DNA of 11,494 nucleotides from Cohaesibacteraceae bacterium (GCA_016764535.1 JAESRR010000189.1:1-11494), one strand, 5' to 3'. Shown: positions 1 to 7,442, counted from the stretch's first letter. Notes: generated by a model not told the origin, from the letters alone. Program-made: numbers and translations.

Positions 1-29
1 AGGACCACTACGCGCGCGAAATTACGCTC

Positions 30-55
30 CCACCACCTTGATTGGTGGTTTTTTT
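30..55 (+). terminator. rho-independent terminator of an upstream gene
   Basis: The six-base arms CCACCA (30-35) and TGGTGG (43-48) form a perfect stem with a seven-base loop, followed at once by seven T residues (49-55). This is a standard intrinsic terminator for plus-strand transcription entering from the left. The gene it serves lies outside the window. The next gene starts about 30 bases further on, so it probably has its own promoter or relies on read-through. Confidence 0.8.
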
Positions 56-85
56 ATGCCTGAATTCCAGACAAGGATTGATCAG

Positions 86-418
86 ATGAACAAGGGACAG
101 ATTGTCAGAGCCTTTATTGTAATTGGACTTCTTGGTTTGATCCTCGGATTGGTTGGTATGTCGAATTCAAATGCTGCAGGGGCACCACAGAGTCCATGTT
201 CCACACGAACAAAAATGGTTGAGTTGCTTACCAATCGATATCAGGAAGCAAAGACAGCTATGGGGCTGATATCAAATCGCGGCGTTATTGAATTGTATGT
301 GTCTGCATCCGGTTCCTGGACAATGCTGATCACGAGTAGTAATGGCAAAGCGTGTATTCTGGCTGCAGGTAAATACTGGCAGACGACTGTTGCAGCGCCT
401 GAAGGTGCGCCAGCCTAG
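86..418 (+). CDS. small secreted protein of unknown function (110 aa)
   Basis: I do not recognise a named family. The ATG at 86 is preferred because AAGGA (73-77) lies eight bases upstream; an in-frame ATG at 38 would fall inside the terminator stem-loop. The protein opens with a short basic stretch (MNKGQIVR), then a hydrophobic helix at about residues 9-24, then a small-residue region (SNSNA-AGAP, about residue 30) that looks like a signal peptidase I site. The mature part is about 80 residues with only two cysteines (C38 and C90), which could form one disulfide in the periplasm. The core GVIELYVSASGSWTMLIT reads as beta-strand-rich. Similar short exported proteins with a G-S-W-T core occur in alphaproteobacteria (recollection, not checked). 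An exported protein is likely; its function is unknown. Confidence 0.7.
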   Translation: MNKGQIVRAFIVIGLLGLILGLVGMSNSNAAGAPQSPCSTRTKMVELLTNRYQEAKTAMGLISNRGVIELYVSASGSWTMLITSSNGKACILAAGKYWQTTVAAPEGAPA

Positions 419-495
419 CGAGAGATTACCCTTGCAACGATTGTTGAACTGCTATTTCTTCGGGATGATGTTGGTTGTAATATGGAATGAACAGA

Positions 496-1104
496 ATGGA
501 TGTCGCGTACACGCTTGAAAATGATCTGGAAGTGAACACACCAATTGGTCTCAAATATAATCCGCCAATTGATGAAGTCACAGCTGCACGAGTCAGTTTC
601 GGTTCAGCGTCTGCAGATGAACTATCTTCGATTCCCGACAATCAGGAAGTAATCATTCCTGCTTTTTATCCTGAGAACCGACTTCCACAATTGATGGGAG
701 GTGTTTTGGAATTTCTATTTTTCTCGAAGAACATAAGGGAGAATTTGGATCGACTTGAACCAGGTGTACATAAATTCAAGACAGTTCGTTTGTTAAGTGA
801 AAAACCAATAGAGAATAACACCAACCACGGGGTTTGGTATTTACTACTGCCTCCTGCGAGTATTGATTGTATTGATGAAAAGAACACGGAAATTATAAAG
901 GGTCTACCAATAGAAAAACGAATGTTGCCGAGTGATAAAGAATCCAAATTACAACTAATTGGTAGCAAAATTCGTAATCGTCACTTGTGGAGGACGTATT
1001 TGAACCACAAAAAATCATTTTATACTTGTTCAGAAGAATTCATGAATGTCATCGAAAATGAACATTCCTCATTAAGAAAATCAAGAACTTGTGAAATTGT
1101 ATGA
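496..1104 (+). CDS. orphan Imm11/DUF1629-type immunity protein (202 aa)
   Basis: The protein resembles the Imm11 (DUF1629) family, immunity proteins of polymorphic-toxin systems. The characteristic parts are the centre, with L-E-P-G-V-H about 90 residues in, and the C-terminal H-L-W-R followed by F-Y-T-C-S-E-E-F, which matches the family pattern of HLWR then a serine-containing 'CSD' segment. Length (about 200 residues) is normal. Two starts are possible, ATG 487 and ATG 496; the second has a GGA (484-486) nine bases upstream and is preferred weakly. It has no signal peptide or membrane segment, so it should be cytoplasmic. No toxin gene is adjacent, so it is an orphan here, perhaps protecting against neighbours' toxins or left from a lost toxin gene. 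The gene is clearly more AT-rich than the catabolic genes, suggesting separate acquisition. The family call rests on motif recollection only. Confidence 0.62.
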   Translation: MDVAYTLENDLEVNTPIGLKYNPPIDEVTAARVSFGSASADELSSIPDNQEVIIPAFYPENRLPQLMGGVLEFLFFSKNIRENLDRLEPGVHKFKTVRLLSEKPIENNTNHGVWYLLLPPASIDCIDEKNTEIIKGLPIEKRMLPSDKESKLQLIGSKIRNRHLWRTYLNHKKSFYTCSEEFMNVIENEHSSLRKSRTCEIV

Positions 1105-1168
1105 TGGTCCAAATTTCCATAACTTGCGATGACAATACAAACGGTATGGGTGCCGGGATCGTAAAATT

Positions 1169-1672
1169 CTATCGTGTTTTGTTTGGAATATTATGAAACT
1201 TATAGAACCCGTGAGCCAGAGCGTAGTAATATGGATACGCTTCTCTTAAAGCTAACTTTTTGGTTGCCTGAGCTCTTACCCAACTGCCCGCTTGTTTGAA
1301 AATGACAGCCACAACAAGTGCAGTAATAACAGCAATCCAGATATTCACATGACCAGACCACGAGAGCCATATGGCAAAGGGGACAGCCCCAAGGTACATG
1401 ATATTCAACATCAGATTGGTTCGGTTGGTTGATGCCGGGTAGGCCATGGCAGTCAGCCCGGTAAACACACGGCGCTCGTTGTTAAAGTTTAAGGATATCA
1501 GGTGAGGTTTTTGGGTGCTGAGCACCTTAAAGTTTTCCCAGGTTGGAAGACCTCCAAGGTCTTTCAAAGCGTCAAGATTAGTAGCGTTTGCCGGATTTTT
1601 TGTAGCATCGTTGAGGAGTGATTGAATTTCCTCGTTGCTCAGAGTGTTGAACCTGGTGTCTTGACTACTCAA
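1169..1672 (-). CDS. small membrane protein, two transmembrane helices, TTG start (167 aa)
   Basis: No family is recognised. The frame opens at an ATG at 1732, but the reading from the TTG at 1672 is better supported: GGGAGG (minus strand of 1681-1686) sits exactly eight bases before it, while the ATG has no convincing ribosome site. From the TTG the protein starts with a polar, probably cytoplasmic region of about 85 residues, then two hydrophobic helices at about residues 87-105 (NLMLNIMYLGAVPFAIWLSW) and 109-126 (IWIAVITALVVAVIF) separated by a tight SGHVN turn, then a basic and aromatic tail (PYYYALAHGFYKF). This gives a cytoplasmic N and C terminus with a helical hairpin in the inner membrane. 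The zinc-ribbon gene lies upstream on the same strand, about 86 bases away, so co-transcription is possible. If the ATG is used instead, the extra 20 residues would resemble a signal sequence. Confidence 0.55.
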   Translation of the reverse strand: MSSQDTRFNTLSNEEIQSLLNDATKNPANATNLDALKDLGGLPTWENFKVLSTQKPHLISLNFNNERRVFTGLTAMAYPASTNRTNLMLNIMYLGAVPFAIWLSWSGHVNIWIAVITALVVAVIFKQAGSWVRAQATKKLALREAYPYYYALAHGFYKFHNIPNKTR

Positions 1673-1758
1673 ACTCGATACCTCCCGTTGGGTAATAAAT
1701 ATAACGGAAGAGCAAAGTAGAAAACAACACAAACAGGTGATGTGTAAAGTTCCAATGT

Positions 1759-2025
1759 CTACTTCATAGCCCGTTGTGAAAACCCGATGTCACTTTTGCC
1801 GCATTTGCTGCATTTGAAATTGAACAATTCCACCAGATCCTTGTGCAGGGTTGGATAGTTGAAACCTTCAAATCCCTTTTTGTTGGCGTATTTAATCATC
1901 CATCGCACATCAAGATCCTTGTGATGCCGACAATCGCGCGCTCTGCATTGAATGTTCAGCACTTCGCCTGAATCCAGCAGATATCCAAGTGTATTTGCGT
2001 TTATGTGAGGATTATCAATGTTCAT
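1759..2025 (-). CDS. zinc-ribbon hypothetical protein (88 aa)
   Basis: This is a short cytoplasmic protein with two cysteine pairs, C27-x4-C32 and C72-x2-C75, the second in a classic K-C-S-K-C-G-K knuckle, so it probably binds one zinc. The layout is a leading L-x-x-L-L-x-x-G segment, then a first C-R-x-x-x-C-x-H, then a middle helix, then the C-S-x-C-G end. This matches a type of small zinc-ribbon protein I recall as common in alphaproteobacteria and their phages, with no assigned function. The ribosome site is weak (AAGAA seven bases before the ATG). It is transcribed away from the terminase relic and may belong to the same prophage remnant. A role in nucleic-acid or protein binding would be a guess. 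Confidence 0.6.
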   Translation of the reverse strand: MNIDNPHINANTLGYLLDSGEVLNIQCRARDCRHHKDLDVRWMIKYANKKGFEGFNYPTLHKDLVELFNFKCSKCGKSDIGFSQRAMK

Positions 2026-2143
2026 GATATGTTCTTATTCGAAAAGGAGCTGGCATTCAATGCTGCCTTACCCGATTATTTCTCCACGATGCGATGTTTC
2101 CGATCCCGTTCACAGCGGATTGTAGGTTCAGGTTCCGCAATAA

Positions 2144-2260
2144 ATGCCATCAAAAGTAAAAACCGCCCGCAAGACCAAACTGTCTGCAGAAGATTTGGCA
2201 GCAGCTCTGGGTGAAGTGTTGATGCAGGGCAAATCAGGGAAGGCCGGCAGTGCCGACTGA
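2144..2260 (+). CDS. possible 38-residue ORF overlapping the terminase gene
   Basis: This tiny frame runs from ATG 2144 to TGA 2258-2260 and overlaps the start of the terminase gene (GTG 2250) by 11 bases, an arrangement typical of translational coupling in phage packaging modules. The protein is lysine-rich at the N terminus (MPSKVKTARKTKLSAEDLAA), with an amphipathic helix in the middle and a Gly/Ser/Lys tail. No good ribosome site is visible, only AGGTT about 14 bases upstream. It may be a remnant or short partner of the packaging apparatus, such as a small-terminase-like protein, but the sequence is too short to say. Confidence 0.4.
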   Translation: MPSKVKTARKTKLSAEDLAAALGEVLMQGKSGKAGSAD

Positions 2261-2775
2261 ATTTGAAAAACTTGTCGAGATCGTTGATGCAATGAGTGAC
2301 GGGCGTCGGGCGAGACTTGAAAGCCTGCTTGAAGACAAACTCAATCGACCATGGAAACCACAGCCCGGGCCCCAAACCGACGCGTATTATTCGCAAGCCG
2401 ATTTGTTGCTGTATGGCGGGCAGGCAGGTGGTGGCAAGTCTGATTTGTTGATCGGCCTTGCGATCAATGAACACGAGGTCAGTGTTATCTTTCGGCAAAC
2501 ACATACCGATGCCAGATCACTGGAAGACAGGCTGGAAAATGTCGTTGAATTTGGCAAACTCAATCACTCCGATCATGTCTGGAAGTATGGAGATCAACGG
2601 ATAGAATTTGGCTATCTGGAGAAACCCGGTGCCGAAAAGAAACATCAGGGCCGGGCCAAGGACTTTCTTGGTCTGGACGAAGGCGCGCAAATGCAGGCGC
2701 ACAAGATCATTTTTCTGATGGGCTGGGTTCGTTCAACCAATCCAGAACAGCGCTGCAGGACGATTATGACCCGGC
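2250..2775 (+). pseudogene. phage terminase large subunit, 5' fragment
   Basis: Large terminases pump phage DNA into the prohead using an N-terminal ATPase and cut it with a C-terminal nuclease. The ATPase half is recognisable. The Walker A is G-G-Q-A-G-G-G-K-S at residues 56-64, preceded by the usual LLYGGQAGGGKS context. The Walker B with catalytic acid is D-F-L-G-L-D-E at 138-144, followed by the GWVRSTNPEQRCR segment (158-170) normally seen just after it. The GTG start at 2250 has GGGAAGG (2237-2243) six bases upstream. After about residue 174 the similarity stops, because the sequence changes into an IS3 transposase fragment; the frame then runs out of phase to a stop at 2838-2840. The rest of the motor and the whole nuclease are missing, so the gene cannot make a working terminase. 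The exact junction, roughly 2765-2790, cannot be fixed by eye. Confidence 0.8.
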
Positions 2776-3237
2776 CGTTTTTTGGCATAAGCTGCGCCTA
2801 CTCAGTGATAAACGCCCTTGCTACATATCCAGCGACTTAGCCAGTTGGCTGAAAGGCAAAGGTATGAACCATGTACGCGGTGCGCCCCACCATCCACAAT
2901 CTCAGGGCAAGATCGAGCGTTGGCACCAAACCCTCAAGAACAGAATTATGTTAGAGAACTATTTTTTGTCCGGAAATCTAACACAGCAGATCGAAGCTTT
3001 CGTCGATCACTATACAACCACCGCTACCACGAGAACCTCAAGAATATCACCCCGGCCGATGTCTACTTCCGCAAGGCACAATCCATCTTAAACAAACGCG
3101 AAAGGATCAAACAAAACACCAACAAACAACGGCGCTTGCAATACCGCAAAGCCGACGCATAATATCAACAACAAAGATGAACCAGATCATCTCTTAAATC
3201 AGGCAGCCATTTGTCTCGAATAATATGACGACGGACA
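2775..3237 (+). mobile_element. 3' remnant of an IS3-family insertion sequence
   Basis: The segment holds the last part of an IS3-type transposase gene and the non-coding stretch after it. No left end is present: the element starts inside the transposase gene where the terminase sequence breaks off. The likely right end is around 3237, where the sequence reads TGACGACGGACA and stops in the CA expected of IS3-family ends. That end is a judgement by eye. The direct target repeats of a fresh insertion cannot be identified, which fits a deletion or recombination product rather than a recent intact insertion. It marks the boundary between the phage-like region and the catabolic cluster. Confidence 0.6.
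2787..3162 (+). pseudogene. IS3-family transposase (OrfB, DDE integrase core), truncated and frameshifted
   Basis: In one frame the sequence reads R-L-L-S-D-K-R-P-C-Y-I-S then GMNHVRGAPHHPQSQGKIER and W-H-Q-T-L-K-N-R to V-D-H-Y. This is the C-terminal half of the rve/DDE domain of IS3-family OrfB; the E of GKIERWH is the catalytic glutamate. At 3011-3013 the frame changes (CAC-TA-TAC-AAC-CAC, an apparent two-base gain or one-base loss). The typical ending N-H-R-Y-H-E-N-L-K-N-I-T-P-A-D-V-Y-F continues in a second frame to the TAA at 3160-3162. All of the N-terminal helix-turn-helix and the first two acidic catalytic residues are absent. The gene is dead on two counts: truncation and frameshift. 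Confidence 0.85.
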
Positions 3238-3347
3238 GTCGTGTGGTCTTTACCCTGCAAATGACCGTACGAGCAAAGCGCCACCCATTTGGCTCACCGA
3301 TGGTACTGTAAACATATGGTGCGCTACCTTTGGAATTCCTAATCAGC

Positions 3348-4118
3348 CTATTGTGGATAGATGCCCTTGAGTGCACTTGCAATGTTGAGTGCGCAATCTC
3401 TAAGCTTTGGCAAAATCACAGTCTCCAGATGTTCCTGGGTGACCACATCGTTAAAATGGACCAGTGATAATGCGCCGCCGCCATCTGGCACAGGAACGGA
3501 AGCTACGGCCATATTTGGCCCAAGCTCTGTCAACAACCGCGCGGCATAGCCTTTGGTAGCCGCTGCCGTGATAGTCGATTTCGATCGGACGCACTCTTCA
3601 TCGCTCGAAACGACGCGTCGGAGAATGGCCATTCGTTCGCCGTCGGGAATGCTTGATAGAAATGCGATACCAGCCGCACTTCCCAGAAGGGGGAAGCGCC
3701 GTCGCTCGAACAGTTTTAGTTTGATTGGCGCCCGTTCGCGATTGTTGGATTGGATCAGCATGGAGAGGCCGTCGATGACCAGATACTCGGCAGGCCATTT
3801 TATCTCTTCTGCCAGCAGATCAAGCGCAACTTGAATAAGACCCTCGATTTCATTGTTGCCCTTCATCGCGCGCGAAAGCGACAGCACTTTGGGCGTCACG
3901 CGGTAGGTCATGGTTTGAGCATCTCGCGCAACGTAACCTTCAGCCTGTAGTGCTTGCAAAAGCCGAACGACAGTAGCTTTCGGCAGCATACTCTCCGCAA
4001 CGATCCGGCTGACAGTGACCGTTTCCAAATCATTCATTACAGCCAGCACTGCAAGCCCTCGAGCCAGGGCGCCACTCGGTGAATCTCTGAGGGTATCGTC
4101 AGCGTCGGCGTGTTTCAC
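3348..4118 (-). CDS. IclR-family transcriptional regulator (256 aa)
   Basis: IclR proteins bind palindromic operators as dimers or tetramers and respond to small aromatic or organic acids; many control aromatic catabolism. The winged helix-turn-helix occupies about residues 15-75: ALARGLAVLAVM, then the recognition region SRIVAESMLPKATVVRLLQA, then the wing EGYVARDAQTMTYRVTPKV. The effector domain follows (about 85-250), with the usual S-A-A-G-I-A-F-L and V-A-S-V-P-V-P segments. It looks closest to MhpR-like activators to my eye. The start is a GTG at 4118 with AGGA seven bases upstream. It lies 80 bases downstream of the dehalogenase gene on the same strand with no terminator between them, so the two may share a transcript. 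The likely job is control of the dehalogenase and perhaps the lower-pathway operon, in response to a hydroxybenzoate-like ligand; this is inferred from position. Confidence 0.85.
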   Translation of the reverse strand: MKHADADDTLRDSPSGALARGLAVLAVMNDLETVTVSRIVAESMLPKATVVRLLQALQAEGYVARDAQTMTYRVTPKVLSLSRAMKGNNEIEGLIQVALDLLAEEIKWPAEYLVIDGLSMLIQSNNRERAPIKLKLFERRRFPLLGSAAGIAFLSSIPDGERMAILRRVVSSDEECVRSKSTITAAATKGYAARLLTELGPNMAVASVPVPDGGGALSLVHFNDVVTQEHLETVILPKLRDCALNIASALKGIYPQ

Positions 4119-4198
4119 TGCCAGGTCCTGTTGCTAAGATTAGAAAGTACTATTTCCCACAGCAAAGACGCCAAATCAACCACCATGTAAGCCATCAT

Positions 4199-7100
4199 CT
4201 ACAGATCAAGACGAATACGGCCACCTTCCTCCCTGGCCCTTGAACAACAAAGAATCATCTTTTCACTCTGTTGTGCTTTGGACAGGACATAGTCACGATG
4301 CTCTACATCTCCCGACAAATAGCGGGTTGAGCAGACACCGCACAAACCATCAGAGCATTTCACATCAACGCTGATCCCCACGGTCTCCAATGCCTCTGTG
4401 ACCTTTTGATCCGCTGACACTGGAATGATTGCACCAGTTGAGGCCAGCTCAATCTCGAAGTCTTTGTTTTCCCAATCACCTTCTTCCGGTATTGAAAAAT
4501 ACTCCCGGTGAAGGGCGTCTTCTGGCCAACCCAATCGTTCTGACGTCTCAAATACGGCATCCATGAAAGCGGCAGGCCCGCACGTATAAACATGATCGCC
4601 GACCTTATAGTCGTTCAACACCGTTTCGATATCCAGTCTTGCCTCGTCAGAGAAATGGAAATGAACGTGGTTCACCCAGGAAACAGCCTCCAGCTCAGGA
4701 ATGAAGCCCGCCTGTCTGCGCGTTTTAGCTTTGTAATATAATTCGAATTGCGCACCGTCCCGGGCTAGTTCGTGGCCCATGGCAATCAGCGGTGTGACCC
4801 CAATACCACCGGCCAATAAGATGTGGCGGCCTTCGGTTTTCGCTACGGGGAAGTGATTTCGTGGCTGAGACACAATCACAGGTGCGCCTTCGTGCAACAT
4901 GTGGTGGATCTTGAGTGAACCGCCGCGCCCCTGGTCTTCTCGCAGAATGCCAAGCTGGTATTTCGTGCGATCTTTCGGGTCACCCGCGAGTGAAAACTGA
5001 CGGATGAATTGGGGCGTCACTGTAACATCAACATGTGCACCCGCGTTCCACTCTGGCAACAGTGTACCATCACGGGTGGAAATCTCGAACAGATCGACCT
5101 TGCCGTCCACTGAACTTTGCCAGCGCCTGGTGATTTTAGCAACAATCACCGGTGGCTTTACATCGGCTGGGCGAGGTTTGCTGACTAAATTGTGGGTGTC
5201 GCCACTTGCCTGTTTGTCTTGATACTCCCTGGGCGTCAGCGCATTCTCATATGCCACGATCCCTTTTTCACGTTCCAGCGGCCAGGGCATGGGCAGTGGC
5301 GGCGGCACCAGATCGACGGGATACATCGCCAGTGTCTGGTCCTCCCGCTTGAGGTCAATGTGTTTGTTCAATCCACGGGTATTGGACTGCTTTACTTGCT
5401 TGATTTTGCCGTCCTTTTGATCCCGTGCAATGTCCCACCACCATTTTTTGGACGGGTTGATCGTTCCCCGGTTAAGCCTGTCGTCTAATTGAGCCAGCCA
5501 GCTTGCCATCCGCGGCACATGCATTGCTGCCCAGCGAAAAGGGCGTTCCTGCACAAGCCCCGCCAGATTCCACGGACAGGTTTTCAGGCAACGCCCGCAC
5601 ATAGCACCTCCCAAATTGGTTGTGCGGTATTGGGTACATTTGGCGGTGTCAGCTTTCCAAATCTCGTAACCGTTAAACATCACCTTGTCGCCGGATGATA
5701 TCGCCCCTGCCGGGCATTCACGTGCGCATTTGTTGCATGAGTTGCAAAAATTTTGCAGCCCAAAGTCAATTGGCTTATCGAATTGCATTGGAAAATCAGT
5801 AGTCAGGATACCGGTCTTTACGCGAGGCCCAAGGAAGGGATTTAGAATTGACTCACCGATACGACTGACTTCGCCCAGGCCAGCCAGGAGAACCAACGGT
5901 GTATGTATAACATCGCTATCGGCAGCCGAATGTGCCGTGGCCGAGTAGCCAAGGTTTCTAACATGCTGACCGAGCACGCCACAAACCAGTGCTGCGCGCA
6001 TGTAGGTGCGCATTGACTGGGCTGATGATATCCAGTCGTCGCCACTGGCCCCATCCATAGTTTCAAAACCCTGATCAATCATCACCGATGCAGCCATCGG
6101 ATGATCGACCGACATCCTGGTCCCATCCTGGCGGTGCGAGTACCAAACCCAGGCCGGTGCTTCCGACAAGCCAGCTATGTCGGCCCCGAGCCAATGCATG
6201 GTTGCTTTCATAAGAGCTGCATTTCGACGTGTGTCTTCATAACCTTGTACGCGCTCCGGCGCGGCGTCCCCACGCTGCAACAATGAGTATACATTCAACG
6301 CCAGCCGCAACGCTCCAGCGAGAGGTGCTTTTGAAACCGAATGGCCATCCTTTGATGCATTCTGCGAGGGCTTGCCAAGGTCTCCAAAAGCTGCCCTGAG
6401 AAACATTTCGGATGACTTGGGCACGCGCGGCACACGATCTTCGTCGATGAAAGTCGTCGTTTTCTCCACGCGTTTTAATTTTTCGGTAGGATAGCGACTG
6501 TGCTCGTAAGGGCGATCGGTCATATCGACAGTGGTTTTCGGCGTTTTTGGTGCAGCAGCGCCCATCCACCATTTAGGACCCTTTGCCCGCCACAAGTCCC
6601 CCGCCGTCTGCTCTCGCAACGGCATGTCAGGGGCAAGCGCCATTGTAGTTGTTACAACAGCAACCTCGAACCTGTCGCCGATGAATGGGTTTTCAATTCC
6701 CTTGCCAGCTGGCAGGGCGAGACCTGCTTCAACCGCCAGTTTGTGCAGATTAACTTCGCTGGTGGTAGCTGAATGTGCACGCGCTTCAAAGCCAAGGATG
6801 CGTAAGTAATTTGCCAAAACACAGGCGGACTCGCCCGCTCGCACAGCGGCACGCCAAGGCTGCAAACCCTTAAACCAGTCAGTGCCGAATTCATCCTCAT
6901 CGGGGTCGCGTGGGTAGTCATTCACGATCACGAGCGCATGGGTATGATTATTGATTGGACTTTTTGCCAGATCGATTGCTTGCTCCATCTGCCGTATGAG
7001 CGATAACGGGTTAAACCGTAGTCGTAGCTTTTCTTTCGACTGTTGAAATGACAATGTTGCAAGCCCTGGGTGTTGATGAGGCTGCGCCAGCATATGCTCG

Positions 7101-7408
7101 GGCCTGAGGGGTGCAACTCCCATTAATGTTGAATCAATAAAATATCCAGCAGACTTGAGATGGTTTGATCTTTCCTGCAAATCATCAGGCACCTCGGCAC
7201 CGTCTGGCGCAACGCTGCCCTCCCGCGCTGCGTCGATAGCGCAAAGGAATTCACTTATTGAGCGCCCCAGGTCGGTCGGTGCAAACTCATCAATTAGAAG
7301 TCCGTCGCTCTTTACGCCGGACATTAAAGCTCTGGATCCCCGTCCAAGCTTCTCCATGGGAAACGACCCAAAATGTACTGGTCGTGTTTTGTGTGCAAAC
7401 ACCTGCAT
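4199..7408 (-). CDS. self-sufficient (catabolic) reductive dehalogenase fused to FAD/NAD(P)H/[2Fe-2S] reductase (1069 aa)
   Basis: This is a corrinoid-dependent dehalogenase that should remove halide from an organohalide using NAD(P)H. The ATG at 7408 is preferred: GGGGAG lies nine bases upstream, while an in-frame TTG at 7459 has no ribosome site and sits in the promoter palindrome. Residues count from this ATG. Residues 1-630 form the dehalogenase, with proposed catalytic S465, Y469, K531 and R595. The Tyr-Lys gap (62) and Lys-Arg gap (64) equal those of Y426, K488 and R552 in Nitratireductor pacificus NpRdhA. [4Fe-4S] ligands are C555, C558, C561, C565 and C591, C604, C607, C611. Residues about 750-1069 are a phthalate-dioxygenase-reductase-like module: flavin motif RQFSL (803-807), nucleotide loop GGIGVTP (867-873), C-G-P (943-945), and plant-type [2Fe-2S] cysteines C1018, C1023, C1026, C1054. 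There is no twin-arginine signal and no rdhB anchor gene, so it is cytoplasmic and non-respiratory, like BhbA of Comamonas sp. 7D-2 (dibromo-hydroxybenzoate). The substrate here is unknown. Confidence 0.93.
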   Translation of the reverse strand: MQVFAHKTRPVHFGSFPMEKLGRGSRALMSGVKSDGLLIDEFAPTDLGRSISEFLCAIDAAREGSVAPDGAEVPDDLQERSNHLKSAGYFIDSTLMGVAPLRPEHMLAQPHQHPGLATLSFQQSKEKLRLRFNPLSLIRQMEQAIDLAKSPINNHTHALVIVNDYPRDPDEDEFGTDWFKGLQPWRAAVRAGESACVLANYLRILGFEARAHSATTSEVNLHKLAVEAGLALPAGKGIENPFIGDRFEVAVVTTTMALAPDMPLREQTAGDLWRAKGPKWWMGAAAPKTPKTTVDMTDRPYEHSRYPTEKLKRVEKTTTFIDEDRVPRVPKSSEMFLRAAFGDLGKPSQNASKDGHSVSKAPLAGALRLALNVYSLLQRGDAAPERVQGYEDTRRNAALMKATMHWLGADIAGLSEAPAWVWYSHRQDGTRMSVDHPMAASVMIDQGFETMDGASGDDWISSAQSMRTYMRAALVCGVLGQHVRNLGYSATAHSAADSDVIHTPLVLLAGLGEVSRIGESILNPFLGPRVKTGILTTDFPMQFDKPIDFGLQNFCNSCNKCARECPAGAISSGDKVMFNGYEIWKADTAKCTQYRTTNLGGAMCGRCLKTCPWNLAGLVQERPFRWAAMHVPRMASWLAQLDDRLNRGTINPSKKWWWDIARDQKDGKIKQVKQSNTRGLNKHIDLKREDQTLAMYPVDLVPPPLPMPWPLEREKGIVAYENALTPREYQDKQASGDTHNLVSKPRPADVKPPVIVAKITRRWQSSVDGKVDLFEISTRDGTLLPEWNAGAHVDVTVTPQFIRQFSLAGDPKDRTKYQLGILREDQGRGGSLKIHHMLHEGAPVIVSQPRNHFPVAKTEGRHILLAGGIGVTPLIAMGHELARDGAQFELYYKAKTRRQAGFIPELEAVSWVNHVHFHFSDEARLDIETVLNDYKVGDHVYTCGPAAFMDAVFETSERLGWPEDALHREYFSIPEEGDWENKDFEIELASTGAIIPVSADQKVTEALETVGISVDVKCSDGLCGVCSTRYLSGDVEHRDYVLSKAQQSEKMILCCSRAREEGGRIRLDL

Positions 7409-7442
7409 CAACAATTTCTCCCCTAGGAATAACGCCTCATGG

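Noticed and set aside
15..36. Sequence ending in CTCCCACCA that could be a tRNA 3' end with encoded CCA (possible phage attachment site)
   Set aside because: No T-loop (TTCGA-like) precedes it, and these bases are better explained as the terminator stem.
3163..3347. Interval between the transposase remnant and the IclR gene
   Set aside because: Apart from the likely IS right end near 3237 I see no gene, terminator or CRISPR-like repeat.
3553..3950. Plus-strand open frames opposite the IclR gene
   Set aside because: They are antisense frames with no ribosome sites and no recognisable domains; the IclR frame explains the coding signal.
5004..6572. Numerous open frames on both strands inside the dehalogenase gene
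   Set aside because: They result from high-GC codon structure in a long real gene; none has a recognisable domain.
4199..7408. Epoxyqueuosine reductase (QueG) as an alternative identity
   Set aside because: QueG is much shorter and lacks both the duplicated N-terminal half and the fused reductase. The Tyr/Lys/Arg set at NpRdhA spacing argues for a dehalogenase.
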